Assembly: GCA_020630915.1 (NCBI GenBank)
Contig: JAHDIF010000002.1
Coordinates: forward strand, 186,001 to 250,000
DNA: 64,000 nt
Direction: 5' to 3'
From: Dokdonia sp.
GTDB lineage: Bacteria > Bacteroidota > Bacteroidia > Flavobacteriales > Flavobacteriaceae
The translations under genes and the position numbers were made by a program. This document shows positions 33,876 through 44,338 of the stretch, one piece after another. Numbering within the stretch: position 1 is the stretch's first letter; each line of letters begins with the position of its first letter. The notes under the pieces were generated by a model. The model did no database searches, was not told the origin of the DNA, and worked only from the letters and a program-made list of their open reading frames with translations.

Positions 33876-36434
33876 TTAAGACTTAGTAGGGGTGTTTTTA
33901 CCCTTTTCTATAGAGATGCTTAAGGCATCTTCTTTTTTATCTAGATCCATAATTATGGCATCACCTTCTTCTAGATTAGAGGAGATAATCTCCTCAGCTA
34001 GAGCATCTTCTATATACTTCTGTATAGCTCTTTTAAGAGGTCTTGCTCCATAATCTTTGTCAAAACCTTTATCGCTAATATAGTCTTTTGCACTTTCAGT
34101 AAGACTTAAATCGTATCCTAGTTCTTTAATGCGTTTATATAGCTTTTCCAGTTCGATATCAATAATCCGGTGTATGTGTTCTCTTTCTAGGGCATTAAAT
34201 ACAACTACATCATCAATCCTATTAAGGAACTCTGGAGCAAATGCTTTTTTAAGTGCATTCTGGATAATACTTTTTGCATTATCATCTGCCTGATTCTTTC
34301 TTGTGGAAGTTCCGAAACCAACACCTTGACCAAAATCTTTAAGTTTTCTAGCACCTATATTAGATGTCATTATGATTATGGTATTTCTAAAGTCTATTTT
34401 ACGACCTAAAGAATCTGTGAGATATCCATCATCTAATACCTGTAATAACATATTAAAAACGTCTGGATGTGCTTTTTCAATCTCATCTAAAAGAACTACC
34501 GAATACGGTTTTCTTCTCACTTTCTCCGTAAGTTGGCCGCCCTCTTCATAACCTACATATCCTGGAGGTGCACCTACAAGTCTAGAGATTGCAAACTTCT
34601 CCATATACTCACTCATATCAATTCGTATAAGAGAATCTTCATTATCAAAAAGCTCTCTAGATAAAACTTTTGCAAGTTGTGTTTTTCCAACCCCTGTTTG
34701 GCCTAGGAATATAAATGAACCAATAGGTTTATTAGGATCTTTTAGCCCAGCTCGGTTACGTTGAATCGCTTTGGCAACTTTTGCAACAGCCTCATCTTGT
34801 CCTATTACATTATTCTTGATGGTCTCTGGAAGTTCAGATAGCTTATTAACTTCAGTTTGAGCTATGCGATTTACAGGAATTCCTGTCATCATACTAACCA
34901 CATCTGCCACGTTTCCTTCAGATACTTCCTGCTTATGTTGTTTAGACTCTTCTTCCCATTTTTCTTGTGCTATACTAAGTTCTTTCTCTATATTTTTTTC
35001 ATCATCACGCAGTTTGGCTGCCTCTTCATACTTCTGCTTTTTAACAACAGATGTTTTGAGCTCACGTACTTCTTCTAATTGACGTTCTAAATCAAGTACT
35101 TTTTTTGGTACATCAATATTTGTAATGTGTACTCTAGATCCAGCTTCGTCTAAAGCATCAATAGCTTTATCTGGAAGGAAACGATCTGTCATGTACCTAT
35201 TGGTAAGCTTTACACAAGCCTCAATAGCATCGTCAGTATATCTTACATTGTGATGGTCTTCATACTTTTCTTTTATGTTTTGAAGAATCTCAATAGTTTC
35301 TTCTACACTTGTAGGCTCTACCAAGACTTTCTGAAAACGTCTTTCTAGTGCTCCATCTTTTTCTATATGTTGTCTAAACTCGTCTAATGTAGTAGCACCC
35401 ACACATTGTATTTCGCCTCGAGCGAGTGCAGGTTTAAACATATTTGACGCATCTAATGAACCAGTAGCACCACCAGCGCCTACTATTGTATGAATTTCAT
35501 CTATAAAGAGGATGATATCATCATTCTTTTCTAGTTCGTTCATAACAGCTTTCATACGCTCTTCAAACTGTCCTCTATACTTAGTTCCAGCTACTAAACT
35601 TGCAAGATCTAATGTGACAACTCTTTTGTCAAAAAGAATACGTGATACTTTACGCTGCACGATACGCAAGGCAAGTCCTTCTGCAATAGCAGATTTACCC
35701 ACACCTGGTTCTCCTATGAGTAGAGGGTTATTTTTTTTACGTCTACTTAATATTTGAGAAACACGCTCTATTTCTTTAGATCTTCCTACTACGGGGTCTA
35801 ACTTTCCTTCGTCTGCCATTGCAGTGAGGTCTCGTCCAAAATTATCCAGTACAGGAGTCTTACTTTTTTTATTTCCTTTTCCAGCAGATGGAGCACTAAA
35901 CGGGTTTTCTTTTGCTCCGTCGTCACTAGCATCTTGATCATCACTAAATGATTCAGATTTAATAGGTTCTATATAATCTTCATCTTCGTTAGCCATCATA
36001 TGTTTAAATTGGTCTTTAACGTTGTCATAATCCACCTTTAATCTATTAAGAAGTTTGGTAGTTGGGTCATTTTCATTGCGAAGTACACACAATAAAAGGT
36101 GTGCTGTATTAATAGAAGAACTTTGAAAAAGTTTGGCCTCTAAGAAGGTTGTTTTTAACGCTCTTTCTGCCTGCCTCGTAAGGTGTAAATTTTTCTTGTC
36201 ATTTCCTTGATTTCCAACATTAGGATTTGCCGGACTCAAGATTTCTACCTTTCTCCTTAGATGTTCAAGATCTACATCTAATGCACCTAATATATCGATA
36301 GCTTTACCGCTACCATCTCTCAATAAACCAAGTAAGAGATGTTCTGTACCTATAAAGTCATGTCCTAATCGCAGGGCTTCTTCTTTACTATACGCAATTA
36401 CATCTTTTACTCTTGGTGAAAAATTATCATCCAT
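33876..36434 (-). CDS. clpC: ATP-dependent Clp protease ATP-binding subunit ClpC
   Basis: An 852-residue Hsp100 unfoldase. The N-terminal domain has two Clp repeats (residues 1-145), followed by a linker with GRDLTAMADEGKLDPVVGR. The first ATPase has Walker A GEPGVGKS and Walker B IILFIDEIH. A UVR-like coiled middle domain (QKYEEAAKLRDDEKNIEKEL) follows. The second ATPase has GQTGVGKT and VVLLDEIEKAHPDVF, with sensor and GARPLKRAI motifs after it. It would pair with ClpP, which is not encoded here. It has an unusually strong ribosome-binding site. Confidence 0.96.
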   Translation of the reverse strand: MDDNFSPRVKDVIAYSKEEALRLGHDFIGTEHLLLGLLRDGSGKAIDILGALDVDLEHLRRKVEILSPANPNVGNQGNDKKNLHLTRQAERALKTTFLEAKLFQSSSINTAHLLLCVLRNENDPTTKLLNRLKVDYDNVKDQFKHMMANEDEDYIEPIKSESFSDDQDASDDGAKENPFSAPSAGKGNKKSKTPVLDNFGRDLTAMADEGKLDPVVGRSKEIERVSQILSRRKKNNPLLIGEPGVGKSAIAEGLALRIVQRKVSRILFDKRVVTLDLASLVAGTKYRGQFEERMKAVMNELEKNDDIILFIDEIHTIVGAGGATGSLDASNMFKPALARGEIQCVGATTLDEFRQHIEKDGALERRFQKVLVEPTSVEETIEILQNIKEKYEDHHNVRYTDDAIEACVKLTNRYMTDRFLPDKAIDALDEAGSRVHITNIDVPKKVLDLERQLEEVRELKTSVVKKQKYEEAAKLRDDEKNIEKELSIAQEKWEEESKQHKQEVSEGNVADVVSMMTGIPVNRIAQTEVNKLSELPETIKNNVIGQDEAVAKVAKAIQRNRAGLKDPNKPIGSFIFLGQTGVGKTQLAKVLSRELFDNEDSLIRIDMSEYMEKFAISRLVGAPPGYVGYEEGGQLTEKVRRKPYSVVLLDEIEKAHPDVFNMLLQVLDDGYLTDSLGRKIDFRNTIIIMTSNIGARKLKDFGQGVGFGTSTRKNQADDNAKSIIQNALKKAFAPEFLNRIDDVVVFNALEREHIHRIIDIELEKLYKRIKELGYDLSLTESAKDYISDKGFDKDYGARPLKRAIQKYIEDALAEEIISSNLEEGDAIIMDLDKKEDALSISIEKGKNTPTKS

Positions 36435-36442
36435 ATTTCTAT

Positions 36443-36448
36443 CTCCTT
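36443..36448 (-). promoter_or_regulatory. Strong Shine-Dalgarno sequence before clpC
   Basis: The minus strand reads AAGGAG with 8 bases to the clpC ATG. Such matches to the 16S tail are rare in this phylum, and none of the other long genes here showed one as good. Confidence 0.65.
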
Positions 36449-36596
36449 AGGTGTTACGTAAATTTACGGATTCTTGTTCAAAAACTATTCCGCTCTATAC
36501 ACTTAGTAGCTAAAGTGGCAAATAACTGACAGTTTGCCAAGGGAAGCGTGTTGTAGTTATCAAAAAAGATAGTTAAATATTGTTAATAAAAAGTAC

Positions 36597-36610
36597 GCTT
36601 TCGCGAAAGC
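36597..36610. repeat. Iterated palindrome GCTTTCGCGAAAGC, copy 11
   Basis: Perfect copy between divergent clpC and gyrA, 77 bases before the gyrA start. The dyad extends to 20 bp. Confidence 0.95.
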
Positions 36611-36687
36611 GTAAACCCACAAAAAACCTTCAAAATCGCTACATTGCTAGCTAGTAATTTTTGACTAAAATCTAACTCAATTTATAT

Positions 36688-39225
36688 ATGGCTGCAGGAG
36701 AAAAACTGATCCCGATCAATATTGAAGATGAAATGAAATCAGCCTACATCGATTACTCGATGTCGGTCATTGTGTCACGTGCCTTGCCAGACGTTCGTGA
36801 TGGTATGAAACCAGTACATAGACGTGTGTTGTATGGAATGCATGAACTGGGCATACGGGCAAGTGGTGCTCATAAAAAGAGTGCTAGAATTGTAGGAGAA
36901 GTATTAGGTAAATATCATCCGCATGGGGATACTTCAGTATACGATGCAATGGTACGTATGGCGCAAGAATGGAGTTTACGTTATATGCTTATTGATGGGC
37001 AAGGTAACTTTGGATCTGTAGATGGAGATAGTCCTGCTGCAATGCGCTATACAGAAGCACGTATGCGCAAGATATCTGAAGATATGATGGCAGATATCGA
37101 AAAAGATACGGTAGATCATCAATTAAACTTTGACGATACGCTTAAAGAACCTACCGTACTTCCTACCAGAGTACCTGGATTATTGATAAACGGAGCTTCT
37201 GGTATTGCGGTAGGTATGGCTACAAATATGCCTCCTCATAACTTATCTGAGGTGGTAGATGGTATTGCTGCTTACATAGACAATAATGATATTGAGATAG
37301 ACGAATTAATGGAGCATGTAAAAGCTCCAGATTTTCCTACAGGAGGAACTATCTATGGGTATGATGGAGTGCGTGAGGCATTTAAAACAGGTCGTGGTCG
37401 TATTGTGATGCGAGCAAAAGCTGAGTTTGAAGAAATAAAAGGCAGAGAATGTATAATCGTAACTGAGATTCCTTATCAAGTCAATAAAGCCGATATGATT
37501 AAGAAAACGGCAGATATGATTAATGATAAGAAGATCGAAGGAATATCTGCCATACGTGATGAGTCTGACCGTAACGGGATGCGCATCGTTTACGTAATTA
37601 AGCGTGACGCGATCCCTAATATTGTACTTAACAAGCTATTTAAGTATACTGCTTTACAATCTTCATTTAGTGTAAATAATATAGCACTTGTAAACGGGAG
37701 ACCAGAAATGTTGAATCTTAAAGATATGATTCATCATTTTGTAGATCACCGTCACGAAGTAGTGGTGAGACGTACAAAATACCTACTTAATAAAGCAGAA
37801 GAGCGTGCTCATATTTTAGAAGGTCTTATCATAGCTTCAGATAATATTGATGAGGTTATAGCCATCATACGAGCAAGCGCAAATGCAGATGAGGCACGAG
37901 CAAACCTTATAGATCGCTTTAAACTCTCAGAAATCCAAGCGAAGGCTATCGTAGAGATGCGTTTGCGCCAGTTAACAGGTCTAGAACAAGATAAGTTGCG
38001 AGGTGAGTATGAAGATATTATGAAAACTATAGATGATTTAAAGGACATTCTTGCTAATAAAGAACGTCGTATGTCAATCATTAAGGAAGAGCTTTTAGAA
38101 GTAAAAGCAAAATATGGAGATGAGCGCCGCTCTGTTATAGAATATGCAGGTGGTGATGTAAGTATTACAGATCTTATTCCAGATAAGAAAGTAGTGATTA
38201 CCATTTCGCACGCGGGTTACATAAAGAGAACATCTCTTACAGAGTATAAGACTCAAAATAGAGGAGGCGTAGGGCAAAAGGCATCTACCACCCGTAATGA
38301 AGATTTCTTAGAGTATTTATTTGTGGGAACAAACCATCAGTATATGTTATTCTTTACGCAAAAAGGAAAATGTTTCTGGATGCGTGTCTTTGAAATCCCA
38401 GAAGGAAGTAAAACTTCTAAAGGACGAGCAATTCAAAACCTTATTAATATTGAACAAGATGATAAGGTAAAAGCATTTGTATGTACCAATGACCTAAAAG
38501 ACGAAGATTATATTAATAGCCAGTACATCATTATGGCTACTAAGAAAGGTCAAGTTAAGAAAACGAGTCTTGAGCAATACTCACGTCCTAGAACCAATGG
38601 GATTAATGCCATTACTATTAAGGAAGGTGACGAGCTGCTATCTGCAAAGCTTACAAATGGCGAGAGTCAGGTCATGCTGGCTGTTAAGTCTGGTAAGGCG
38701 ATACGCTTTGAAGAAAGTAAGACTAGGCCTATGGGAAGAAACGCATCAGGTGTTCGTGGCATAACTCTTGCAAATGATCAAGATGAAGTCGTAGGAATGG
38801 TATCTGTAAATGACGCAGAGAGTAATATTCTTGTAGTTTCGGAAAAAGGATATGGAAAACGAAGTAGTCTTGAAGATTATAGAATTACCAATCGTGGAGG
38901 AAAAGGAGTAAAAACCATTTCTGTAACAGAAAAAACTGGAGAACTTGTTTCTATCAAGAACGTGACAGATGCAGATGATCTTATGATTATCAATAAATCT
39001 GGAATTGCAATACGAATGGAAGTAGCAGATCTGAGAGTTATGGGAAGAGCCACACAAGGAGTAAAACTTATTAATCTTAAAGGAAATGATTCTATAGCTG
39101 CTGTCGCGAAAGTAAAACACGACGAAGATGAAATAGAAGATGAAACAGATGGAGTAGAAGGTGAAGCTGCTCTAAATAACGAAAATCAAACCTCAGAAAA
39201 GCCCTCTTCCAACGAAGAGGAATAA
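36688..39225 (+). CDS. gyrA: DNA gyrase subunit A
   Basis: An 845-residue type IIA topoisomerase subunit. The winged-helix catalytic Tyr is in AMRYTEARM. The quinolone-region segment [17 protein letters not shown] is present. The C-terminal half has six beta-pinwheel blades, and a gyrase-box-like sequence reads [13 protein letters not shown] long acidic tail ([14 protein letters not shown]…) ends the protein. The length and domain plan are normal; a GyrA rather than ParC assignment rests on the pinwheel and box. Confidence 0.95.
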   Translation: MAAGEKLIPINIEDEMKSAYIDYSMSVIVSRALPDVRDGMKPVHRRVLYGMHELGIRASGAHKKSARIVGEVLGKYHPHGDTSVYDAMVRMAQEWSLRYMLIDGQGNFGSVDGDSPAAMRYTEARMRKISEDMMADIEKDTVDHQLNFDDTLKEPTVLPTRVPGLLINGASGIAVGMATNMPPHNLSEVVDGIAAYIDNNDIEIDELMEHVKAPDFPTGGTIYGYDGVREAFKTGRGRIVMRAKAEFEEIKGRECIIVTEIPYQVNKADMIKKTADMINDKKIEGISAIRDESDRNGMRIVYVIKRDAIPNIVLNKLFKYTALQSSFSVNNIALVNGRPEMLNLKDMIHHFVDHRHEVVVRRTKYLLNKAEERAHILEGLIIASDNIDEVIAIIRASANADEARANLIDRFKLSEIQAKAIVEMRLRQLTGLEQDKLRGEYEDIMKTIDDLKDILANKERRMSIIKEELLEVKAKYGDERRSVIEYAGGDVSITDLIPDKKVVITISHAGYIKRTSLTEYKTQNRGGVGQKASTTRNEDFLEYLFVGTNHQYMLFFTQKGKCFWMRVFEIPEGSKTSKGRAIQNLINIEQDDKVKAFVCTNDLKDEDYINSQYIIMATKKGQVKKTSLEQYSRPRTNGINAITIKEGDELLSAKLTNGESQVMLAVKSGKAIRFEESKTRPMGRNASGVRGITLANDQDEVVGMVSVNDAESNILVVSEKGYGKRSSLEDYRITNRGGKGVKTISVTEKTGELVSIKNVTDADDLMIINKSGIAIRMEVADLRVMGRATQGVKLINLKGNDSIAAVAKVKHDEDEIEDETDGVEGEAALNNENQTSEKPSSNEEE

Positions 39226-39288
39226 GACAAAAAGGGGTTTGAAATAAATTTAAGTAATTTTGTAACCCCTTAATATTAAAACAATACA

Positions 39289-40545
39289 ATGAAAACAAGA
39301 ATCTTAGTAATAACAGCACTAGTATTTGCAACAATGACTTTTGCTCAGAAGAAAGAAGTAAAAGCTCTTGAAAAATCGATAAAATCAGGAAGTTATGGAG
39401 AGGCAAAAGGCCTCGTAGGAGCCGCAGAAGCTCTTATGTCTGGTATGGATGGCAAGACAAAAGAAAAGTTTTTACTATTAAAAGCGCAAGCGTATTTAGG
39501 AGTAGACAATAAAAACTTTGACGATTTAAAGAAAGCCGCAGAAGCGTTTGATATGCTCAAAGACACTAAATATGCTACAGAAGGCGAAACAGGAAAAGCA
39601 AATGCAGTAGCAGCGATGGTAAATACTGCAGTAGAGGATCAAAATAGTAATAAGTACGAAGAGGCTGGTAAAAAGTTAGAAGAGGCGTACCAATATAGTG
39701 GAGACAATAAAGATTACTTATTCTTTGCAGCCTCTAATTATCTTAACGCAAAAAAATACGACAAGGCAGGAAGCATATTTGAGAACCTGTTAGAGAGTGG
39801 TTATAGCGGTCAGCGAGAATTATTTTATGCAGTAGATGCAGCAACTGGAGAAAAGAAAGAATTTTCCAGTAAGCAAGAAAGAGACTTTTCTGTATTATCT
39901 AAAGCATATATCAAGCCTACCAAAGAATTAAGTGAATCTAGAGAAGCTACAATTACTAATTATCTTATCGCTATCTATTCTTTAAATGGAAGTAATGAGA
40001 AAGCTTTGACGCTTTTAGATAAGGCCATTGCAAATAATCCTAATGATTCTAAATTGTTAGTGTCTAAGGCAAATACGTATCTTAAAATGGATAATATGGA
40101 GATGTATAAAAATACTATTTCTAAAGTATTAGAAATGGATCCTAACAATGCAGAGTTACAATATAACTTAGGAGTAAGCGAGGATCAATTAGGAAATAAA
40201 GAAAATGCAAGAAAGTATTATCAAAAAGCTATAGACTTAGATCCTAAATATGCAGCCGCATACAATAATATCGCAGCGCTTATTTTAAGTAACGACCAAA
40301 GGTTAATGGACGAGATGAATAGCCTGGGCACTTCTAATGCAGATTATGATCGCTACGATGCTTTAAAAGCCCAGCGTCAAGGTTTGTATAGAGAAGCAAT
40401 GCCCTATTTAGAAAAAGCACTTGCGGCAAAGCCAGATTACTTGGGTGTAGCAAAAACTTTGTACAATATATATCAGCAATTAGGAGAAAGTTCCAAGGCA
40501 GATGAGGTGAAGGCTAAAATTGATGCATTAGAACAAGGAAAATAA
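39289..40545 (+). CDS. TPR-repeat secreted protein
   Basis: A 418-residue protein with a signal peptide (residues 1-19, ending TMTFAQ) and many helical repeats. Clear tetratricopeptide units are found near residues 225-330 (LLDKAIANNPNDSKLLVSKA, VLEMDPNNAELQYNLGVSE, YYQKAIDLDPKYAAAYNNIA) and again in the C-terminal part. It is likely a periplasmic or outer-membrane scaffold; no partner is indicated. It is followed by a strong terminator. Confidence 0.85.
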   Translation: MKTRILVITALVFATMTFAQKKEVKALEKSIKSGSYGEAKGLVGAAEALMSGMDGKTKEKFLLLKAQAYLGVDNKNFDDLKKAAEAFDMLKDTKYATEGETGKANAVAAMVNTAVEDQNSNKYEEAGKKLEEAYQYSGDNKDYLFFAASNYLNAKKYDKAGSIFENLLESGYSGQRELFYAVDAATGEKKEFSSKQERDFSVLSKAYIKPTKELSESREATITNYLIAIYSLNGSNEKALTLLDKAIANNPNDSKLLVSKANTYLKMDNMEMYKNTISKVLEMDPNNAELQYNLGVSEDQLGNKENARKYYQKAIDLDPKYAAAYNNIAALILSNDQRLMDEMNSLGTSNADYDRYDALKAQRQGLYREAMPYLEKALAAKPDYLGVAKTLYNIYQQLGESSKADEVKAKIDALEQGK

Positions 40546-40566
40546 TACTGTATTGTACGGTATATT

Positions 40567-40596
40567 AAAAAAGCAATCCGAAAGGATTGCTTTTTT
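40567..40596 (+). terminator. Rho-independent terminator of the TPR gene
   Basis: Stem AAAAAAGCAATCC / GGATTGCTTTTTT (40567-40579 with 40584-40596), loop GAAA, then a U-rich tail. Confidence 0.92.
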
Positions 40597-40647
40597 ATTT
40601 TTATGCTTTATCACTGAGCTATTCCTGCAGGGTTTTAATCTCTGGTG

Positions 40648-40708
40648 CGCTTTAACGCTTTGCTCTACCATTGATGGTGAATCTCACAAATTCGCTTTCG
40701 CGAAAGCG
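40648..40708. repeat. 60-bp dispersed repeat ending in the iterated palindrome, copy B
   Basis: About 85% identical to 9415-9474 over its whole length with one single-base gap. Both end in the palindrome. It lies between a terminator and the stop codon of the lipoprotein gene at 40714. Confidence 0.85.
40695..40708. repeat. Iterated palindrome GCTTTCGCGAAAGC, copy 12
   Basis: Perfect copy at the end of the 60-bp repeat, 5 bases from the convergent lipoprotein stop. The dyad extends to 20 bp (40692-40711). Confidence 0.95.
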
Positions 40709-40713
40709 AATAG

Positions 40714-41385
40714 TTATGTACAATCAAGCTCGTAGCTAGTAGTATCATCTTTTACCCAATTTACTGGTATATCTCCTAGTTGATCTTCATTTACCTGTAT
40801 ACAGTTGAGGTTTGTATCTGTTGTTTCTAGGGTAAATAACTCAACGTTTGTTGATACATCAAGCGCACTTATGGGGTTTCCTTTAATATCTAGAATCTGT
40901 AAATTAAGATTAGAACCCACATTTATTTCTTGTATATCATTATTGATAAAACTTAATTTTTCTAAAACTGATAGATTGCTAACATCTATAGTTGTAACAT
41001 TATTATTATCAAAATATAAAAATTTGAGCAAGGTGTTTTGCGATATATCTAAGGAGGTAAGATTTGTATTTTGGAGCCATAGATTATCCAGATTAGGAAA
41101 ATCTTCTATTCCTGTTAAATCTGTAATGTTAAGGTCATCGAGAATTAAGTTAGTCACTATTAAGAGATTCTCTGTTACTACCTCTCCATCTACGACATCG
41201 TCTAAATTATTATTTACTAAAAACTGTTCAAAAACAGGATCTGGTATGGTAGTTTTTGCAACGTTGTCAGCTACCATATCTTCTTCTTCCGCTATGTTAG
41301 TTGTAGGTGTTGTGTCATCGTCTGAAGAGCACGAAAAATAAAATTGACAAACAATAAGAAGGACTAAAAGAGCATATGTTTTCAT
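40714..41385 (-). CDS. Leucine-rich-repeat lipoprotein
   Basis: I use the ATG at 41385, not 41406, because it begins directly with a lipoprotein signal peptide (MKTYALLVLLIVCQFYFSCSSDDD). The 223-residue product continues with an acidic linker and about six leucine-rich repeats of the type NLxxLDISxNTxLxxL (LDNLWLQNTNLTSLDISQ, LLKFLYFDNNNVTTIDVS and others), and ends with a Cys pair (NLNCIQVN and LDC). A surface or periplasmic binding role is probable. Confidence 0.82.
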   Translation of the reverse strand: MKTYALLVLLIVCQFYFSCSSDDDTTPTTNIAEEEDMVADNVAKTTIPDPVFEQFLVNNNLDDVVDGEVVTENLLIVTNLILDDLNITDLTGIEDFPNLDNLWLQNTNLTSLDISQNTLLKFLYFDNNNVTTIDVSNLSVLEKLSFINNDIQEINVGSNLNLQILDIKGNPISALDVSTNVELFTLETTDTNLNCIQVNEDQLGDIPVNWVKDDTTSYELDCT

Positions 41386-41458
41386 AACTATATATTTATA
41401 ATTCAATATATAGAATATGATTAATTGTTTAACTTATTTTATTTAAAGTTTAACAAAT

Positions 41459-41917
41459 TTATTTTTCTAATCGCCAGAAAATGAATGGAATTGTTACTTC
41501 TTCATTGGATACTTGTGCCGTAAGGGTATTGTCAAAATAGGAGTATTCTATTTTTGTAGGAAAGTCGTGTTTTGGGTTTTCTGCTCTCAAGCGGTTGTTT
41601 GTAATATTGGTAACCTTAAAGGGGACGGTATCCTCATTGGGTCCCGATATTTCTAGAGTCCATGTACTATCTTTCTTATAAAGGTACATTCTTTCTTGAA
41701 AAGTTGTGTCCTTCTTTTTAATGCTATAGCCGTGACCTTTATACTCCGTATTACTTACAATTTGCCAGTGTTCTTTTGTAATAACGCCATCCTTGGTATT
41801 AGTACGTTCCCAGTCTCCTAATAAGAAATCCAACTCTGATGTGAGTATAGGGGCTTCCTCTGGCTTATTACAAGAAATAACAAGTAGTAAAGTGATTAGC
41901 GTCAGAATAGATTTCAT
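41459..41917 (-). CDS. DUF6265-type lipoprotein
   Basis: A 152-residue lipoprotein with lipobox VISC at residues 13-16. Residues 25-152 resemble DUF6265: DFLLGDWERTNTKDGVITKEHW, YKGHGYSIKKKDTTFQERMYLY, ENPKHDFPTKIEYSY and a final FIFWRLEK. The fold is a lipocalin-like barrel in related families. No function known. Next genes on the same strand lie 54 and 73 bases away, so it may be expressed on its own. Confidence 0.75.
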   Translation of the reverse strand: MKSILTLITLLLVISCNKPEEAPILTSELDFLLGDWERTNTKDGVITKEHWQIVSNTEYKGHGYSIKKKDTTFQERMYLYKKDSTWTLEISGPNEDTVPFKVTNITNNRLRAENPKHDFPTKIEYSYFDNTLTAQVSNEEVTIPFIFWRLEK

Positions 41918-41971
41918 GGCAACCCAATATACACTTTTATAGTTAACGCATAAAATGCCTTGTTGCCCTTT

Positions 41972-44338
41972 CTATAATACAATTTTTGTTTCTCCTTGTT
42001 CACCGGTGAGTGTAACGGCAGAAACATTGCTTTGAAATTTTTTATTGCCCTCTATTTTCGGGAGTTTTATGGTGGCTTCTCCTTTTCTGTCAGTTTTAAT
42101 TGAAGTATCCCAAACTAGTAAGGGCTCTTTTTTTCTATCTCTTTTAGAGAGTGAGCCTATGTAGTCTTGAAAAGAAACTTCTGATTCATAACCTCTAACG
42201 GTAATGGCTCCTTCCTTTCTTGCTATAGTTTCATATTCTGAACCATTTCTAGTGTAAATAACGATAACGCCTCCTGCACCTCTAGACCCAAAAATAGCAG
42301 CATCTGAATTCATTAAAACTTCTATGCGCTCTATATCTGAAGGGCTCACCATAGAGATCACATCTGCCAGTCCAGTGGTTCTGGCTGTTCCAGAAACTAA
42401 GCCTGTGGCACCATTACCACCTGCCCCTGATGACAAAGCAGAAAAAGATCCAAAGGACTGTGGTTGTGATAATGGTATGCCATCAATAACAAAAAGAATG
42501 CTACCTGTTGCACTGGGGATGGTTACCGTTGGGTTAATAGGGTCCATAAAAACATTTACACCTGCTATTTGCGACAGTAGGGCTGCCATTTCTTTGGGTC
42601 TATCAGGATCTTGAAATCTTACCCTACTTGGAGGGACTTCAATTCCATAAATAGGAGGGTTTATTTTTTTTCTTTTAGCTTTTCTACCAGAAATTTGGAC
42701 TTCATCTAGTATCATAGATTCTTTATCAAATTTAAAAGACCTTGGCTCTTTTTTAAGTATCTCTTTTTCGGTGTTATTTTTTGTTAGTGATAAGGTGCTA
42801 TTAATTGCAGTAGTAACGAGTGTTTTGGACGCTATTATATCTATCTCCGTCCTTTCTAGTTTTTCAAACCTAACTAACCGCTCTTTAGTATCTTTACCTT
42901 CAGTTCTAAATATAATATCTGTATTTCCTTCAATTTCTAAGTTTTTGAGTGCGAGAATCCCGTAATCATCACTTACTAATTCACGTATAAAAGGTTGTTT
43001 TCCAGAAATACTCATTACTTGAATGGGAGTATTTCTTAGTATCTCATTTTCTAGGTTAAAAACCCTTCCTGTAAATTCTAATGAATGCTGGATATCATAT
43101 ATAGGATTAAAGCTTTGATTGGCGGGGATATTTGTGTCGTAATATGAAGCCAAAAGTTCTAGATCTTTTATAAAGAAGTTCTTTTTTTGATTAGTAGGGG
43201 TATCATTTAGATCTGTATTCGTGAAAACACTATCTTCCTCTTGAATAAATGCACTTAGGCTGATATTTGATACCATAGGATTCTCGTAGTGATCTGTCAC
43301 TTTAATACTGTGACCATCTTCTGAGTTCTTATTTTGAGTGTATAAAGAAATAACAAGTGCATTCTTATCTATCCATAACGGCCGAGAGGCTTCTATTTCT
43401 CCATTATCATTTACAATTCTTAACTCTAGAATTCCACTAGGTATCTTAGTTTTATCTAGATCAATATCTACAAATAGCTTGGTGCTAAATCGAAGGTTTT
43501 GGGTAAATTGTAAAATACCATTGCTATACCCTTGTAGCACAGGCGCGCTTGTACGCGAGTTTTTTGCAGCAACTACTCTAATGTTTGTTGTATATGGGTC
43601 CAAATTATTTACATTTAACGTAATCCCATTATCAGCAACTTCTGGCAAGTCTAGACGCTCTTGGTTATGCAAGACCACTGAGTACTTTGTTCCATAAGAA
43701 GGAGTTAAAAATGCCATGCCTATGGAATTTGTATAATTTTGAAGCTTAGCCACTACATTATTTTTATTATCTATAATGGCACCCCAATTTTTATTATCAT
43801 TATTTTCAAAACTAGATGACCGTACCACAACTTTATTCTCTACTCCTTCTATAAGTGTTCCGCCTTCAACATTTACCAGTGTTTTGCCATTGTGTTGAGA
43901 AGGAAAATTATTCATACTTGTATTGTATGCAAGAGGTTGCCTTGCATAGGTAGAACGAGGGAAATTTTGCATCCACTGGGTGTAAGCTTCTATATAATAA
44001 TGACCTTTTTTGACTTCCTTAGGTATCTGTAAGGCACTAATAACTTTTCCTTCTATAATTTTATGGTATTGAATTGTAATAGTATTCCCATCGGTATCTA
44101 CAAGAGCTACGTTTAATACTTTGCTAGCACCTTGATCGCCACTTACATTATGCTGTAAGAGATTTGCTTTAAATAGAATTTTGTTGTTTTCAGTTTCACT
44201 TGTGGCTGTATGTAAAACAACACTTTCTTGATATGACAGTGAGTTCTTATTTTGAGATGTTGCCGTCTTTATCAATGCACATAAAAAAAGAACAATCATA
44301 CTAATTGTTCTTCTATATCTCAACTCCGTGACAGACAT
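41972..44338 (-). CDS. TonB-plug-domain protein without barrel (MG2-like N-part)
   Basis: The frame is open to 44392, but the Met at 44338 starts a better signal peptide (…SMIVLFLCALIKTATSQ). The product is about 788 residues. The N-terminal two thirds have immunoglobulin-like beta domains of the kind in alpha-2-macroglobulin-related or carboxypeptidase-regulatory proteins. Residues from about 585 form a TonB receptor plug: LSQIAGVNVFMDP, ILFVIDGIPL, DIERIEVLMNSDAAIFGSRG and AGGVIVIYTRNG. The outer-membrane barrel that normally follows is missing; the protein ends about 90 residues later. It probably sits in the periplasm or at the outer membrane. Confidence 0.75.
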   Translation of the reverse strand: MSVTELRYRRTISMIVLFLCALIKTATSQNKNSLSYQESVVLHTATSETENNKILFKANLLQHNVSGDQGASKVLNVALVDTDGNTITIQYHKIIEGKVISALQIPKEVKKGHYYIEAYTQWMQNFPRSTYARQPLAYNTSMNNFPSQHNGKTLVNVEGGTLIEGVENKVVVRSSSFENNDNKNWGAIIDNKNNVVAKLQNYTNSIGMAFLTPSYGTKYSVVLHNQERLDLPEVADNGITLNVNNLDPYTTNIRVVAAKNSRTSAPVLQGYSNGILQFTQNLRFSTKLFVDIDLDKTKIPSGILELRIVNDNGEIEASRPLWIDKNALVISLYTQNKNSEDGHSIKVTDHYENPMVSNISLSAFIQEEDSVFTNTDLNDTPTNQKKNFFIKDLELLASYYDTNIPANQSFNPIYDIQHSLEFTGRVFNLENEILRNTPIQVMSISGKQPFIRELVSDDYGILALKNLEIEGNTDIIFRTEGKDTKERLVRFEKLERTEIDIIASKTLVTTAINSTLSLTKNNTEKEILKKEPRSFKFDKESMILDEVQISGRKAKRKKINPPIYGIEVPPSRVRFQDPDRPKEMAALLSQIAGVNVFMDPINPTVTIPSATGSILFVIDGIPLSQPQSFGSFSALSSGAGGNGATGLVSGTARTTGLADVISMVSPSDIERIEVLMNSDAAIFGSRGAGGVIVIYTRNGSEYETIARKEGAITVRGYESEVSFQDYIGSLSKRDRKKEPLLVWDTSIKTDRKGEATIKLPKIEGNKKFQSNVSAVTLTGEQGETKIVL

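Noticed and set aside
34857-35082. Two overlapping hydrophobic frames antisense to clpC
   Set aside because: The complement of a Lys/Glu-rich coiled coil reads as Phe/Leu/Ser, which explains the hydrophobicity.
39103-39116. TGTCGCGAAAGT near the gyrA end as a palindrome copy
   Set aside because: It keeps only the TCGCGAAAG core; too many mismatches to count.
40553-40735. 60-codon frame over the terminator and 60-bp repeat
   Set aside because: It consists of a terminator stem and dispersed repeat and cannot be a gene.
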